A stretch of 41,477 nucleotides of DNA from NIOZ-UU13 sp035528395 (GCA_035528395.1 DATKYR010000066.1:1-41477), one strand, 5' to 3'; shown: positions 33,505-41,477, counted from the first letter of the stretch. The notes: generated by a model from the sequence alone, not told the origin. Translations and numbers: made by a program.

Positions 33505-33717
33505 TTATGCCTTATCATCGCTCTTTCCCTCACCATTACCAGAAGCAAGATTTGTAAGTGCCTCTACAACCAAAACAGGATCAAACCGCAGTCGGCCATT
33601 GACATCCAGATATGGAATTAATTTTTTATTCACAAGGGCTCGCAAATAAGACTTCGGTAGATGCAATTCAACCGCCAGCGCTTCAAGTGACACAAATTGT
33701 CTTTTTGCAGTTTTCAT
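33505..33717 (-). CDS. small HTH DNA-binding protein
   Basis: A 70-residue protein: FVSLEALAVELHLPKSYLRALVNKKLIPYLDVNGRLRFDPVLVVEAL is a complete excisionase/MerR-like helix-turn-helix with wing. It has no Shine-Dalgarno sequence. Directly upstream, between 33770 and 33808, four copies of TGGTACGA repeat every 10-11 bases, so this protein or its divergent relatives may bind there. Second small HTH of this element besides 32246-32482. Confidence 0.75.
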   Translation of the reverse strand: MKTAKRQFVSLEALAVELHLPKSYLRALVNKKLIPYLDVNGRLRFDPVLVVEALTNLASGNGEGKSDDKA

Positions 33718-33769
33718 AACAACTGCAAATTAATAAGTATATTGGTTTACTTCAAGAGAATGGTCGATG

Positions 33770-33808
33770 TGGTACGAAAATGGTACGATGTGATACGAAA
33801 TGGTACGA
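33770..33808 (-). repeat. four phased direct repeats TGGTACGA (operator candidate)
   Basis: TGGTACGA at 33770, 33781 and 33801 and TGATACGA at 33791, spaced 11, 10 and 10 bases, so all face one side of the helix. A weaker copy TGGTCGATG lies at 33761. They sit between the stop of the gene at 33811 and the start of the HTH gene at 33717, in its promoter region. Confidence 0.75.
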
Positions 33809-33810
33809 TT

Positions 33811-34470
33811 TCAAGATTTTTTTTGTGTACAATTTTGTGCAATTTCAGCTCTGCTTACAATATGCATCCCTCTCTTAGACTTACGATAAGACTTTATGTT
33901 ACCAGATTTAATATCTCGTTTGAGTTTTGTTCTTGATACATGAAATTCTTCTATCGCTACAGCTAATGTGATTAGATCCTTGGGGTCTTCGTCTTGAACA
34001 TTAGTCTTAGGAAGTAGACCTTTGGCCTCAGCATGCATAACCAAAATCTCAAACTGAAACGTAGGTAGGTTAGATGCAAAATTTCGGAGCGGCATATAAG
34101 CAGCTGGATAAATTTCCCTTATCTCATCGCTGATAACTTTCTCAGCGACCTCTGAAATTTCATCGTGGCAAAACCCCAGAATAGTGCAAAGCAAATCTCT
34201 GTCATTTGTGAGGCGGGAAATGTCACTCGTAAAGATATAAAGATAACGCTTTCCCTTCGTTTGCTTCGCTTGCCCAATAACAGCCCCGATGATCTTTTGC
34301 CATTCTTGCCGCCTCTTAGGATTAATCAAAGCATGGATCAACTCTTGGCAGGTTTCAGGGCAAGCATCTACCTTAGAACGATATTCAATAGATTTGTGGG
34401 GTCTGGGGATGGCTCTATATCGGGTACCATGTGGTCCACGGTCGTAACCTGTATGTTTCCTTGATCCCAT
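33811..34470 (-). CDS. protein of unknown function with C-terminal HTH-like segment
   Basis: A 219-residue protein. The first 30 residues are basic (MGSRKHTGYDRGPHGTRYR). The centre is helical (CQELIHALINPKRRQEWQKIIGAVIG, DRDLLCTILGFCHDEI). Residues about 170-215 (LITLAVAIEEFHVSRTKLKRDIKSGNIKSYR, KRGMHIVSRAEI) read as a helix-turn-helix of the excisionase type. Start at ATG 34470 after GGGGAG; the frame is open ten codons further. First gene of the minus-strand element. The family is unknown to me; a regulator is the modest guess. Confidence 0.55.
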   Translation of the reverse strand: MGSRKHTGYDRGPHGTRYRAIPRPHKSIEYRSKVDACPETCQELIHALINPKRRQEWQKIIGAVIGQAKQTKGKRYLYIFTSDISRLTNDRDLLCTILGFCHDEISEVAEKVISDEIREIYPAAYMPLRNFASNLPTFQFEILVMHAEAKGLLPKTNVQDEDPKDLITLAVAIEEFHVSRTKLKRDIKSGNIKSYRKSKRGMHIVSRAEIAQNCTQKKS

Positions 34471-34847
34471 CCAAAGTCTCCCCACCCCGGGCCGGTTCAA
34501 GACTGGTTGACGGCGGGGAGGCGAAGATCAACCAGCCCTGATCCGCTCAGCCGGTTCGCGGCCGCAAACCAGCCGCCCAACAATCAAAAAATCAAGTTCA
34601 CATACAAACCTAATCCCAAACCACTCAAAAGTCAAGTTCTTTCACCAGGGATCACAGTAGCCGCCGACAAGGGCCTTAACTTTCAATGCAAGGCCTCCAG
34701 GACGCCGCGTGTTCGATTTTCTCGGCCTGGGCCGTATTCATAGTTCAGTGTCTCCAAATGTGATGGTATTTGAATTGTTTGATAAGTTCGAACTGGCGGA
34801 TAGTTAGAACGAGTAACCAGAGATAGGCGATTACTTCCTCATAGGCA
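34471..34847. other. gap at the outer end of the second element
   Basis: No gene. GC-rich to 34570, then AT-rich. 34691-34722 resembles 40910-40941 (about 25 of 32 bases, sharing CCAGGA and TCGATTTTCT), a possible dispersed repeat. No tRNA half matching the one at 30841 is found here. Confidence 0.45.
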
Positions 34848-36974
34848 TTACCTCTTTTCACGACGGCGGTTCGCTGGGGCTCGCCAATTAGTACGAGGTT
34901 GACTGACTCCGGTGCGTTTTGGTGTACTGACAGGTCGAGTCTGCACTTTCGGCATTCTATTTATGTGAATATACTCAATCACAGGGTGACTTTTTGCCAG
35001 ATCGGCCACCGTCTGCTTACGGATGGGTTCATCGGTATCAAAATAGAGCGACTCCAGAGACAAAGGGCCTGTCAGAGACGCCAGGGCGGTATCTGTTATG
35101 TCGCCTGCCACGATCAGACTTCTGAGTTTCGGCAGGCCGTTTAGATGCGCCAGGTCCTCGCCCGTACAGCCCGAAAGTCCGCTGACATACAGGCGGTTCA
35201 GTTCAGGCAGTTCCCTGAGGTGACGTAAGAACGCTCCAGTCAGGGGGGAATCCGGTTGAGTCGGTTGAATCGACAAAATCTCAAGCAAGGGCAGGTGTTC
35301 CAGAAACGCAAGGTCGCTGTCCTGCAGGGATAACCCGGACAGGGTTAGGTCCTTCATCTTTTTCAGTCCGGACAGGTCCAGCATCAGCTCGTCGGCCGGG
35401 TCTGTCTTAGCATCATTTCCCCATAGGTTCACTTGCAGGGTATGGAGTCTCGACAAACCGTTCAATTGATTCAGTGCACTCTTGCTTATCTTGCTTACAT
35501 CTGCACCGCCCAAAACCGATAAGCTCAATGACTCCAACTGATCCAGCTTGCTGAAAGACGCCAGGTTTCGGTCGGTCAAATGCCTGCTCCCGACATTCAG
35601 CTTTTTCAGACGGCCCAATGACTCCAGGCAGACAATATCTGCTTCGGACAATGAATCCTGGTTGTAAATATTGAGTTCTTCCAGGGAACCGAGGCCAGCC
35701 AGATGGGACACACCTGTGGGTCCATCGTAGCCCAGAATATGGTTTTTCAGCCCGACATGCAGGCATTTGAGATTCCGGAAGGCCGCCAGTGTCTTCATGC
35801 CTTCGGCGGTGAGATAAGAAATCCCCGTAAGGGACTCCAGGTTGGGCAAGTTCGGCGCCAATTGCCGCACGACTTCATCGCCATAATATTCACCTGCATA
35901 GCCGCTCCACATTATTTGCGCAAAGGCGATCTTCTTGAGGTTCTTCAAGTGGGCAGCGCCTGCAACGGTGAATCTCGGCATGGTACGGATAAAGTGCAAC
36001 TCCTCAAGGTTCTTGAGTTTGCCTATGGAGGCAAGACTGGCATCGGTGAGGGTATTGCAGGCACTGCCCCAGAGGGTCAGACTCTTGAGCTGCGTCAGGC
36101 CCTCCAGGTATTTGATGTGCCGATCGGAGATTGGGCTGGAACCATGGATACATAGACGCTCCAGCCGGGGCAGCTTCGCCAGTTCGGCCAGGCCCGGGCC
36201 CCACATTTTTCCATCCGCTATCCTCAGCCAGCGTAGATTGGACAGTTGTGCCACCTGCTTGAGGCCTGCATCGGTCACTCCCGTATTGAGGCCCAGGTAT
36301 TCCAGAGCAGGCAGGTCCATTAGGACAGCCAGGCCCCGATTTGAGATAGATGCCTGCGTGAGCTCCAGGCCCCTGAGTGAACGCAGCGACCTGAGATGCT
36401 CAAGACCTTCATCGGTTATTCCGGCGCTTTGCAGGCTCAGTATCTGAAGACCCGTTAAGCGGCTGAGCGGCTCAAATATCCGTGGGTTTGCACCAGTCCT
36501 TAGGTACATCTCGGTGCTGACTAAGAGCCAAAACAAGTCATTCGGTTCAAGTTCCGACAGCCCGGACAGATCATCCGGGTCTTTACGGATCCGGTCGGCA
36601 CTCGTCATTTGGTGAGCCTGAGGATTCTGTGCAAGCAGTTTTGCCGACTCCAGCGTACTAAGTGCCAGTGGAACCCACAGTTTGATGTTTCGATCTTTGG
36701 GCACAAGTACATCGCCCTGTGCGGGTCTAAGGTACTCACATTCACCGGACAGCCTCACGAACTTAGGGTCCCAATCCGTACCGGATTCGGGCTCAAGGTA
36801 AAGATTGCCCATGCATTGGCCTGATGGAAAGGACAGAACCCTGGTTGCGCCTGGCGGCTGGTTGGGCGTCAATAGGGTAATTTCGTCAGCTCGCAAGCCC
36901 GCGATAAGTCCAAAGAGGACGAGCATGATCGCCCCTGCGTTAATTCGCTTACATATTATGTTATTGGGGACCAT
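34848..36974 (-). CDS. exported leucine-rich repeat protein
   Basis: A 708-residue protein. Residues 1-29 contain a signal peptide (AGAIMLVLFGLIAGLRA). A short N-terminal domain follows to about 160. From about 165 to 680 there are some 20 leucine-rich repeats of 24-27 residues of the type LTGLQILSLQSAGITDEGLEHL, the GALA/planctomycete style with ITD-GL-L. The tail is basic and Pro/Arg-rich (about 30 residues). Such solenoids bind other proteins at the cell surface or periplasm; no enzyme domain is present. GGAGGT just before ATG 36974 sets the start; an in-frame ATG four codons earlier is covered by that ribosome binding site. Alone on its strand except for small genes downstream in the window order. 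Confidence 0.85.
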   Translation of the reverse strand: MVPNNIICKRINAGAIMLVLFGLIAGLRADEITLLTPNQPPGATRVLSFPSGQCMGNLYLEPESGTDWDPKFVRLSGECEYLRPAQGDVLVPKDRNIKLWVPLALSTLESAKLLAQNPQAHQMTSADRIRKDPDDLSGLSELEPNDLFWLLVSTEMYLRTGANPRIFEPLSRLTGLQILSLQSAGITDEGLEHLRSLRSLRGLELTQASISNRGLAVLMDLPALEYLGLNTGVTDAGLKQVAQLSNLRWLRIADGKMWGPGLAELAKLPRLERLCIHGSSPISDRHIKYLEGLTQLKSLTLWGSACNTLTDASLASIGKLKNLEELHFIRTMPRFTVAGAAHLKNLKKIAFAQIMWSGYAGEYYGDEVVRQLAPNLPNLESLTGISYLTAEGMKTLAAFRNLKCLHVGLKNHILGYDGPTGVSHLAGLGSLEELNIYNQDSLSEADIVCLESLGRLKKLNVGSRHLTDRNLASFSKLDQLESLSLSVLGGADVSKISKSALNQLNGLSRLHTLQVNLWGNDAKTDPADELMLDLSGLKKMKDLTLSGLSLQDSDLAFLEHLPLLEILSIQPTQPDSPLTGAFLRHLRELPELNRLYVSGLSGCTGEDLAHLNGLPKLRSLIVAGDITDTALASLTGPLSLESLYFDTDEPIRKQTVADLAKSHPVIEYIHINRMPKVQTRPVSTPKRTGVSQPRTNWRAPANRRREKR

Positions 36975-37036
36975 CTTTACCTCCATCGTGTAGTTTCAAA
37001 AGCTTCCAAAGACACTCTGGCAGCAGCTTAGTCTCC

Positions 37037-37540
37037 TCATTGTGTGTCTTTGGGTTTTATTTTTATCGTAATCTCACCAACTTTAACCGTACCACTGGTT
37101 ACTCCAGACTTCCATATTTCAACATTCCAGGCCTCAAGATAAAGTTTCAATTCTTCCCAGCCACCGGTGCCGCCCTGGATTGTATTAACACCATTCTCCC
37201 AGTAAAGATTCATTTCTTTCAGTATATCCACATCGCCGCCACTCTTGTTTAACGAGGCACTTAATATTGCCGGATAGTTGGCTCTTACCTTGATTGTCAC
37301 GCTGCCTTCGTAGCACGGAAATCTGCGCCCAGATTGACATTTTACCTGTTCTAACTTGATCTGAATCTTGCCAGCGTCACACAACTGTACGTAATAACCC
37401 ACTTTCATTAACACAGGAAACGTGCCGATTTCAACTGCCTCGTACTTTACCTCCTTGTTCATCTCCTCTGGTCCTGTGCTTGCATAGACAACCCCAAGCA
37501 CAGCCAGACCTATCAACATTACCCTGTAAGCATTTTTCAT
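37037..37540 (-). CDS. exported protein of unknown function
   Basis: A 167-residue protein with a signal peptide (residues 1-20, MLIGLAVLGVVYAS) and a mature part predicted all-beta (GTFPVLMKVGYYVQL, GKIQIKLEQVKC, GSVTIKVRANYPA, GTVKVGEITIKIKP). Three Cys residues in the centre (LCDAG, VKCQSG, FPCYEG) could form a disulfide. AAAGGG precedes ATG 37540. It stands 62 bases upstream of the LRR gene on the same strand, so the two may be co-transcribed. No family recognised; a small secreted adaptor or binding protein. Confidence 0.65.
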   Translation of the reverse strand: MKNAYRVMLIGLAVLGVVYASTGPEEMNKEVKYEAVEIGTFPVLMKVGYYVQLCDAGKIQIKLEQVKCQSGRRFPCYEGSVTIKVRANYPAILSASLNKSGGDVDILKEMNLYWENGVNTIQGGTGGWEELKLYLEAWNVEIWKSGVTSGTVKVGEITIKIKPKDTQ

Positions 37541-37590
37541 CGCTCTACCCTTTCAAATATCGTTAACAATTGACAGACCCCCAGATCTAT

Positions 37591-37785
37591 CTATCGACCT
37601 GGCTTGATTATGGACGATTCGGACGATTCGCATACCGGCGCTTCCATCGGGACAAATTCCTCAACGAGCAAGCCGTGGAGCTTGTCCATTTGGTTATAGA
37701 CCTCCTCGAGATCTCCAGCTTGCTCACCAACACTGGCGTCGCTGAGAATGTCTTGAGCTTCTGCTATAATTTCGTGTAAATCCAT
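37591..37785 (-). CDS. small acidic cytoplasmic protein
   Basis: A 64-residue acidic protein, helical in the first 45 residues (DLHEIIAEAQDILSD, DLEEVYNQMDKLHGLLVEEF), without signal peptide or membrane segment. AAAGGA precedes ATG 37785. It lies between the prepilin-like gene and the exported protein, same strand. No family recognised. Confidence 0.5.
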   Translation of the reverse strand: MDLHEIIAEAQDILSDASVGEQAGDLEEVYNQMDKLHGLLVEEFVPMEAPVCESSESSIIKPGR

Positions 37786-37817
37786 AAGTGGTGATTCCTT
37801 TCTCGTACGATTACTTT

Positions 37818-38636
37818 TTAATAGTCTTTAAAGTGTCTCATCCATTGAGGCCAGTCTTCGGGCTGGACACCGCCCGATTTGGTCCAGGGCCCTGCCGTGT
37901 CGAATTCTTTATGCCACTTAAGCGTCCACAACTCTTTTAGACCAACCCTTCTTACAGACAAATCCATAAAAAGATAGTTGACATAACCATTGTGGCGGTT
38001 AATGCAGACTTGAGTCGCAGACGTAGCAGAATCAAGAGTATCGTCATACTCCGGAGGTAAACTAGTGCTACCAAAAAGCATACCGTTAGGCCAGGTGCAG
38101 TCGAAGTACCCCGGCACAACTGATGCGCTCTTAACAAAAATGCTGTTCCAGAAAATACGAAATTCAGGTATATCTTTGGAAGGCGGACCGGGTTCAATCC
38201 AAAGCCAATAATTTATGCCGTAGCTACCGGCAACCCGCCACGGAAGCTTCTCTGTGCAGCCCCATGCTGAAAACTTGCTGCCAAAATACCACCCAATGTT
38301 GCTGAGTCGATTATCTATTTTCGCTGCCATAGGGCATAGAAGCATGTCATTACAATCACCCAAGTAATTATCCATACCGGGAACTACTGAATACCATCCC
38401 CATTCAGGTGAGATCTGCTCACCACGCTTCCACCACGTATTATCGCTATCAACGGAATCAGATGCGAATCTTAATGCCCATTGATGCAGGTTCGACTGAC
38501 AGGCAACCGCCTTCGCTTGTCTCTTAACCCGCTGCAGTGAGGGAAGCAGTATAGCCATCAGTAGCACCATGACGGCAATAACAACCAGAAGCTCTATTAA
38601 TGTAAACCCGTTTCCTTTGCGCATAGCGGTTCTCAT
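37818..38636 (-). CDS. type II secretion/pilin-like protein with prepilin N-terminus
   Basis: A 272-residue protein with a class III leader: MRTAMRKGNG is followed by FTLIELLVVIAVMVLLMAILLPSL, with cleavage after Gly10 by prepilin peptidase and the conserved Glu at position 5 of the mature form. The body is a pseudopilin-like globular domain with several Trp and Cys. The end, INRHNGYVNYLFMDLSVRRVG then LKELWTLKWH and WPQWMRHFKDY, is the signature of a very large Phycisphaerae family. It would assemble in or near a type II secretion pseudopilus or act as a surface protein. It overlaps the lipoprotein gene upstream by four bases (ATGA), so the two are coupled. Confidence 0.9.
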   Translation of the reverse strand: MRTAMRKGNGFTLIELLVVIAVMVLLMAILLPSLQRVKRQAKAVACQSNLHQWALRFASDSVDSDNTWWKRGEQISPEWGWYSVVPGMDNYLGDCNDMLLCPMAAKIDNRLSNIGWYFGSKFSAWGCTEKLPWRVAGSYGINYWLWIEPGPPSKDIPEFRIFWNSIFVKSASVVPGYFDCTWPNGMLFGSTSLPPEYDDTLDSATSATQVCINRHNGYVNYLFMDLSVRRVGLKELWTLKWHKEFDTAGPWTKSGGVQPEDWPQWMRHFKDY

Positions 38637-39079
38637 CCTTCCACTTCATCCTCATATAAACGGCACATCTTTTTCAAGATCTCAATCGTTGCTCTCTGCG
38701 ACCCTAATACATCCTCATATGAACGGCACAGTTTTTGCAATACTTCAATCGTCACTCTCTGGGCTTCTATTGCAACCTCCGCGCTTTCCAATGCTTTTCT
38801 CTGTGACGTAGTTGCATACCCAAGCTCATATATTTTGTGCAGTACATCCTCCTCAAGAGCATCAATCCTTGCCAGTAAAAACTCCGGGCTATGTATCTCT
38901 CTTGCCTTACTCAGCTCAAATTTCAACCTCACATTTTCACTTCTTAGTTCTGCTATCGTATCCCATTCGCCCTGCGTGATGTCGCGAATAGGCACCACGG
39001 TTACTTTGCTCTGTTTCTTATCTGCACAGCCTGAATACGCAATCGAGACAACCAACAGTAAACATACCAATCGTTTCAT
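38633..39079 (-). CDS. lipoprotein with coiled coil and tandem repeat
   Basis: A 148-residue lipoprotein: the signal peptide ends in a lipobox (AYSGC, Cys18), so it is lipid-anchored. The rest is a long helix or coiled coil (ELRSENVRLKFELSKAR, LEEDVLHKIYELGYATT). The last 44 residues are two 22-residue copies, AQRVTIEVLQKLCRSYEDVL and SQRATIEILKKMCRLYEDEV, also visible at the DNA level. It is coupled to the prepilin-like gene by an ATGA overlap and probably works with it at the membrane. No family recognised. Confidence 0.7.
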   Translation of the reverse strand: MKRLVCLLLVVSIAYSGCADKKQSKVTVVPIRDITQGEWDTIAELRSENVRLKFELSKAREIHSPEFLLARIDALEEDVLHKIYELGYATTSQRKALESAEVAIEAQRVTIEVLQKLCRSYEDVLGSQRATIEILKKMCRLYEDEVEG

Positions 39080-39238
39080 AATTCTTTCACCTTACCTTCC
39101 TCGCCGCGGGACAGTTGTCATAGAGCTGTGATGCCGGCCGCTGGCGCTGCGAATCCGGGGCACGCGAAAGCCGTCTGTGTATTGGGTTGATGTGAACAGT
39201 TTTTTTGTGACCCCGGACCCGATCTTCGCAGCGCAACA

Positions 39239-39973
39239 TTAAAACCGCCAAACAAAGCCCCCGGCAATAGCTGAAGCATCGCCGGTCATTTGATACTCGA
39301 TGAACACAGAAGCAGATTCGTCCACGTCAAACTGTGCGCCGACGTAGCCGCCGAATTCGGATTCTTGTTCGATGTCTACTGATCCAGAATCCCCATTAGC
39401 TCTTACTTCCAGGTCACCATCAACGAAATGCAGGAATGGCCCGCCGTAGATACTAAAGGCTTCTTTGGTATAGGTAGGCCCAAAAGCGATCTGAATATCG
39501 AAAAGCTGAACATCAATGCTGGCGGAGGTATAGCCAAAGTAAGGGTCTTCTGTAGTAGCACTGTCTTCTGAGCTCATGCTGCACAACTGAAACATACCGC
39601 CCCATGTGACTGAATTATTTTTTGCAACAGTGAACTTTGTACCAAAACCCCACGCAAATTCAGTTGAACCATTAAAGTCATCAGAGGAGCATTTGGAGAA
39701 ACCAAGGAGGGAATAAATCTCACAGTCGTCAGAAAGACCATATCCAAGTCTTGCCAAATAAGTTTTCCAATCAATGTCTGTAGCAGTCCAGGAAAAACCA
39801 TAACCACCAACTTCCAGGTCCATCTCGCTGCTGGCATAGACAAACCCCAGGCTGTACTGCTTTTGTTTTAGTCCGGACTTGGGAGGCCCCAGCGGAGTCA
39901 GGGCCCAAGACGCCGAGCTCAAGAGCACGGCCACAATTGGCACAACAACAAACAGTTTACATTTGATCCTCAT
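39239..39973 (-). CDS. outer-membrane beta-barrel protein
   Basis: A 244-residue protein with signal peptide (about 1-24, VVVPIVAVLLSSASWA) and alternating beta-strand pattern to the end. The last residue is Phe in IAGGFVWRF, the C-terminal signal recognised by the Bam machinery. Strand pairs such as YSLGFVYASSEMDLEVGGYGF, SIDVQLFDIQIAFGPTY and FGGYVGAQFDVDESASVFIEY indicate an 8-10 strand barrel. GAAAGGAG precedes ATG 39973. Likely a small porin-like or structural barrel; monocistronic. Confidence 0.8.
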   Translation of the reverse strand: MRIKCKLFVVVPIVAVLLSSASWALTPLGPPKSGLKQKQYSLGFVYASSEMDLEVGGYGFSWTATDIDWKTYLARLGYGLSDDCEIYSLLGFSKCSSDDFNGSTEFAWGFGTKFTVAKNNSVTWGGMFQLCSMSSEDSATTEDPYFGYTSASIDVQLFDIQIAFGPTYTKEAFSIYGGPFLHFVDGDLEVRANGDSGSVDIEQESEFGGYVGAQFDVDESASVFIEYQMTGDASAIAGGFVWRF

Positions 39974-40095
39974 AATAGGCTCCTTTCAAGGAAAACCCGG
40001 GTTAGAAAAAATAGTGGCCGGTCATGGACTGGAGGTCGCTATCAACAAGACAGGACAGCAAATCGACCACTGTCATACTGTGCAGCAAATAAAAA

Positions 40096-40332
40096 GGCGG
40101 ACGCAACTGTGGAGGGGACATCTCACAAAAACCCCGGCCAGAAAACGTCCGCCAACTATGAAGTATGCGGCGCAAAAATAAGCGGCGGATGGGTAGGTTA
40201 CAGACACACAGCGAGAAGCGAGATAGGAGAGGCCATCCGCCGAATTTGAAGTGCGCGGCAAAGAAATAAGCGGCGGACGCTTCAGCACATGTAAACAGGA
40301 TAAAAAACATGGGCTGTAAAAAAGTGTCCGCC
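40096..40332. repeat. array of three long-loop hairpins with 88-bp period
   Basis: Unit 1: GGCGGACG (40096-40103) / CGTCCGCC (40146-40153). Unit 2: CGGCGGATGG (40183-40192) / CCATCCGCCG (40233-40242). Unit 3: GGCGGACGCTT (40272-40282) / AAGTGTCCGCC (40322-40332, one G-T pair). GGCGGA starts at 40096, 40184 and 40272, exactly 88 apart. Loops of 39-42 bases are unrelated. The two 30-base linkers agree at 22 positions (TGAAGT, GCGGC, ATAAGC). Compensating changes in the outer stem bases (ACG/CGT, ATGG/CCAT) support real pairing. Confidence 0.85.
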
Positions 40333-40462
40333 ACGGTATGAAAGAAAGGTACAAACTGAAAGAGACCAGGCTTTTCCTTAGACAATGTCATTGTCAAGTC
40401 CAGGCCAGCATAATAAAAGTTAAGCTCCATATTGTTATCCTTTTCCGAAGCGCAATAAAAAA

Positions 40463-40526
40463 GGCACTGCTACACAATGCCCAACTGAGGCCCGACAAGG
40501 CCTATCCGGAACATGCAAGCAGTGCC
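40463..40526. repeat. fourth hairpin of the same design
   Basis: GGCACTGCT (40463-40471) pairs with AGCAGTGCC (40518-40526) around a 46-base loop. It is preceded by GAAGCGCAATAAAAAA, which resembles the linkers of the 88-bp array. The stem sequence is different, apart from the first GGC. Confidence 0.65.
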
Positions 40527-41108
40527 CAGAAAACGAATGAGCACTACCTTTTGTGCAGTTCCGAATTTCAAAAGTTGTCGGTTTCAGTTGGACCGCTAAA
40601 AGTAAGTACTTATTAATTATTCAATTTTCAATTGAGTCTCTGCGATGTGCCATCAAGTCGAAAAAAAATGCAGGACAAACAATTGTTCATCCCGTATAGT
40701 GCCACCAATATTGAGCTGATCCTTGCACCGCTGAGTTACGCAACATTTCGCCTTGCCTACCCAGGCCAAGTCGTCTTGCCGCGCAAATACCTGTGAATTT
40801 TTCGTGGCACTTCATACTCCGTAAATGTAACATCACTGCCTTAACGTTTCAACTCTTTTTTGAAAAAATTTCACAAATTCCGATAATATGCCCCATATTT
40901 GCCACTTTAAGACCCCCAGGATGCCCTGTGGTCGATTTTCTACCCCACCTGCCACCAACACACTATATTTTTCAATTCTGCCGCTTTTTCCACCAAATTC
41001 CCTACCGACCATTTGCAGCGGCGGTGATGATCCGGCCGGCGATTGGTCCTGCAGCTGATATGGAAAATCCTTGACAAAAGTTCTTCACCGGGAGAACCTT
41101 AAGTGAAC

Positions 41109-41477
41109 ATGGAAGTATCAAGCAACAACACAAACGATGGAAGCTGCCCGACTATGCGGGAATATTCGTCTGCTCAGGAGCTCATCAACAACATTCCCTA
41201 TATGGCTATGACGGTGCTGGGAACGGCTATTTTTGTAGTGGGCTTTCGCAACTCGGCATGGGGGCTGATAGCAGCAGCTGCTTATTTGGCATACGGCGCG
41301 GCGGGGGCCTTCTGGATTATGATATTTGTATGTCTGCACTGCAGATACTGGAACTCGAGATCATGTCCCTGTGGCTACGGCCGCATAGCTGCAAGGTTTC
41401 GAGAAAAAAGTCCTGTCGAATGCTTCGATGAGAAGTTCAAGAAGCATATACCTGTGATTGTGCCTTTGTGGTTCATA
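41109..41477 (+). CDS. membrane protein with Cys motif, truncated by the window end
   Basis: ATG 41109 opens a frame that runs to the last base (123 codons). Two membrane segments (about residues 32-50, MAMTVLGTAIFVVGF, and 52-80, WGLIAAAAYLAYGAAGAFWIMIFV) are followed by a Cys-rich cytoplasmic loop (CLHCRYWNSRSCPCGYGRIAARF) and KKHIPVIVPLWFI, the start of a further membrane segment. The CxxC and CPCGYG motifs belong to a family of planctomycete/deltaproteobacterial membrane proteins I recall without a name, which have another Cys cluster further on. Probably binds a metal or iron-sulfur centre. Weak GGGAG upstream. Confidence 0.75.
   Translation, partial: MEVSSNNTNDGSCPTMREYSSAQELINNIPYMAMTVLGTAIFVVGFRNSAWGLIAAAAYLAYGAAGAFWIMIFVCLHCRYWNSRSCPCGYGRIAARFREKSPVECFDEKFKKHIPVIVPLWFI

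Larger units (their letters stand above)
39974..41108. other. 1.1-kb gene-free region carrying a hairpin array
   Basis: No coding region supported on either strand; minus-strand frames at 40002-40430 read through the repeats in different frames and are not genes. It contains the 88-bp-period hairpin array (40096-40332), a related single hairpin (40463-40526) and a small inverted repeat GACAATG/CATTGTC (40381-40395). From 40620 on I see nothing except the short similarity to 34691 at 40910. Confidence 0.6.

Noticed and set aside
40096..40332. CRISPR array
   Set aside because: Only two full linkers, which agree at 22 of 30 positions; the stems pair across the unique segments, and no cas gene is in the window.
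40002..40430. Minus-strand ORF of 142 codons
   Set aside because: It reads through the 88-bp repeats in shifting frames, has no ribosome binding site, and its peptide repeats come from the DNA repeats.

Overview
The window reads as chromosome of a planctomycete of the class Phycisphaerae (Sedimentisphaerales-like), most likely from a metagenome. Pointers are secreted multi-domain proteins with LamG, Fn3-like and PKD modules (1999-4071, 5346-9755), a prepilin-like protein with the characteristic Phycisphaerae C-terminus (37818-38636), CAAACCCAATT-type short repeats that translate as Lys-Pro-Asn-Gln-Thr strings (25750-26085), a class II ribonucleotide reductase, and planctomycete-type integrases. 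This placement is inference from family composition; no rRNA or core ribosomal gene is present.

Layout. 1-4.1 kb: end of an unknown gene, a tyrosine recombinase, a 390-bp GC-rich fragment of an S9 peptidase, and a secreted carbohydrate-binding-like protein. 5.3-9.8 kb: a large secreted protein joining a beta-propeller, LamG, zinc metalloprotease and Ig/PKD modules. 10.3-11.5 kb: an AT-rich membrane-anchored Cys-repeat protein. 12-20.5 kb: a GC-rich accessory island with strong Shine-Dalgarno sequences, many overlapping genes, a consensus promoter set in five 12-bp direct repeats, two frameshifted genes, a pair of paralogous membrane proteins, and a HerA/DUF87-type ATPase translationally coupled to a winged-helix/nuclease-like protein. 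20.9-23.8 kb: nrdJ, a small conserved partner and two HTH genes. 23.8-24.34 kb: direct repeats and the 3' end of a tRNA/tmRNA gene that looks like an attachment site, so the left part of the window probably belongs to an integrated element whose other end is not in the window.

24.4-30.4 kb: SPL-type radical SAM protein, an OLD-family ATPase/TOPRIM nuclease next to a DUF6998-like protein (possible defence pair), a short release-factor-like protein and two small membrane proteins. 30.5-34.5 kb: a second integrated element, all on the minus strand: DNA-binding proteins, excisionase-like genes, an operator-like direct-repeat array and a tyrosine integrase, ending at a tRNA-Arg(TCT) whose acceptor stem does not pair properly. 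34.8-40 kb: secreted or surface proteins (leucine-rich repeat protein, prepilin-like protein with a coupled lipoprotein, outer-membrane barrel). 40.0-41.1 kb: no gene, but an exactly 88-bp-spaced array of long-loop hairpins. The window ends in a truncated membrane protein gene.

The most promising unexplained items are the 40.1-kb hairpin array, the 13.5-20.5 kb ATPase operon with its 12-bp repeat promoter, and the hybrid-looking tRNA-Arg. All functions are from reading the sequence; no searches were run.
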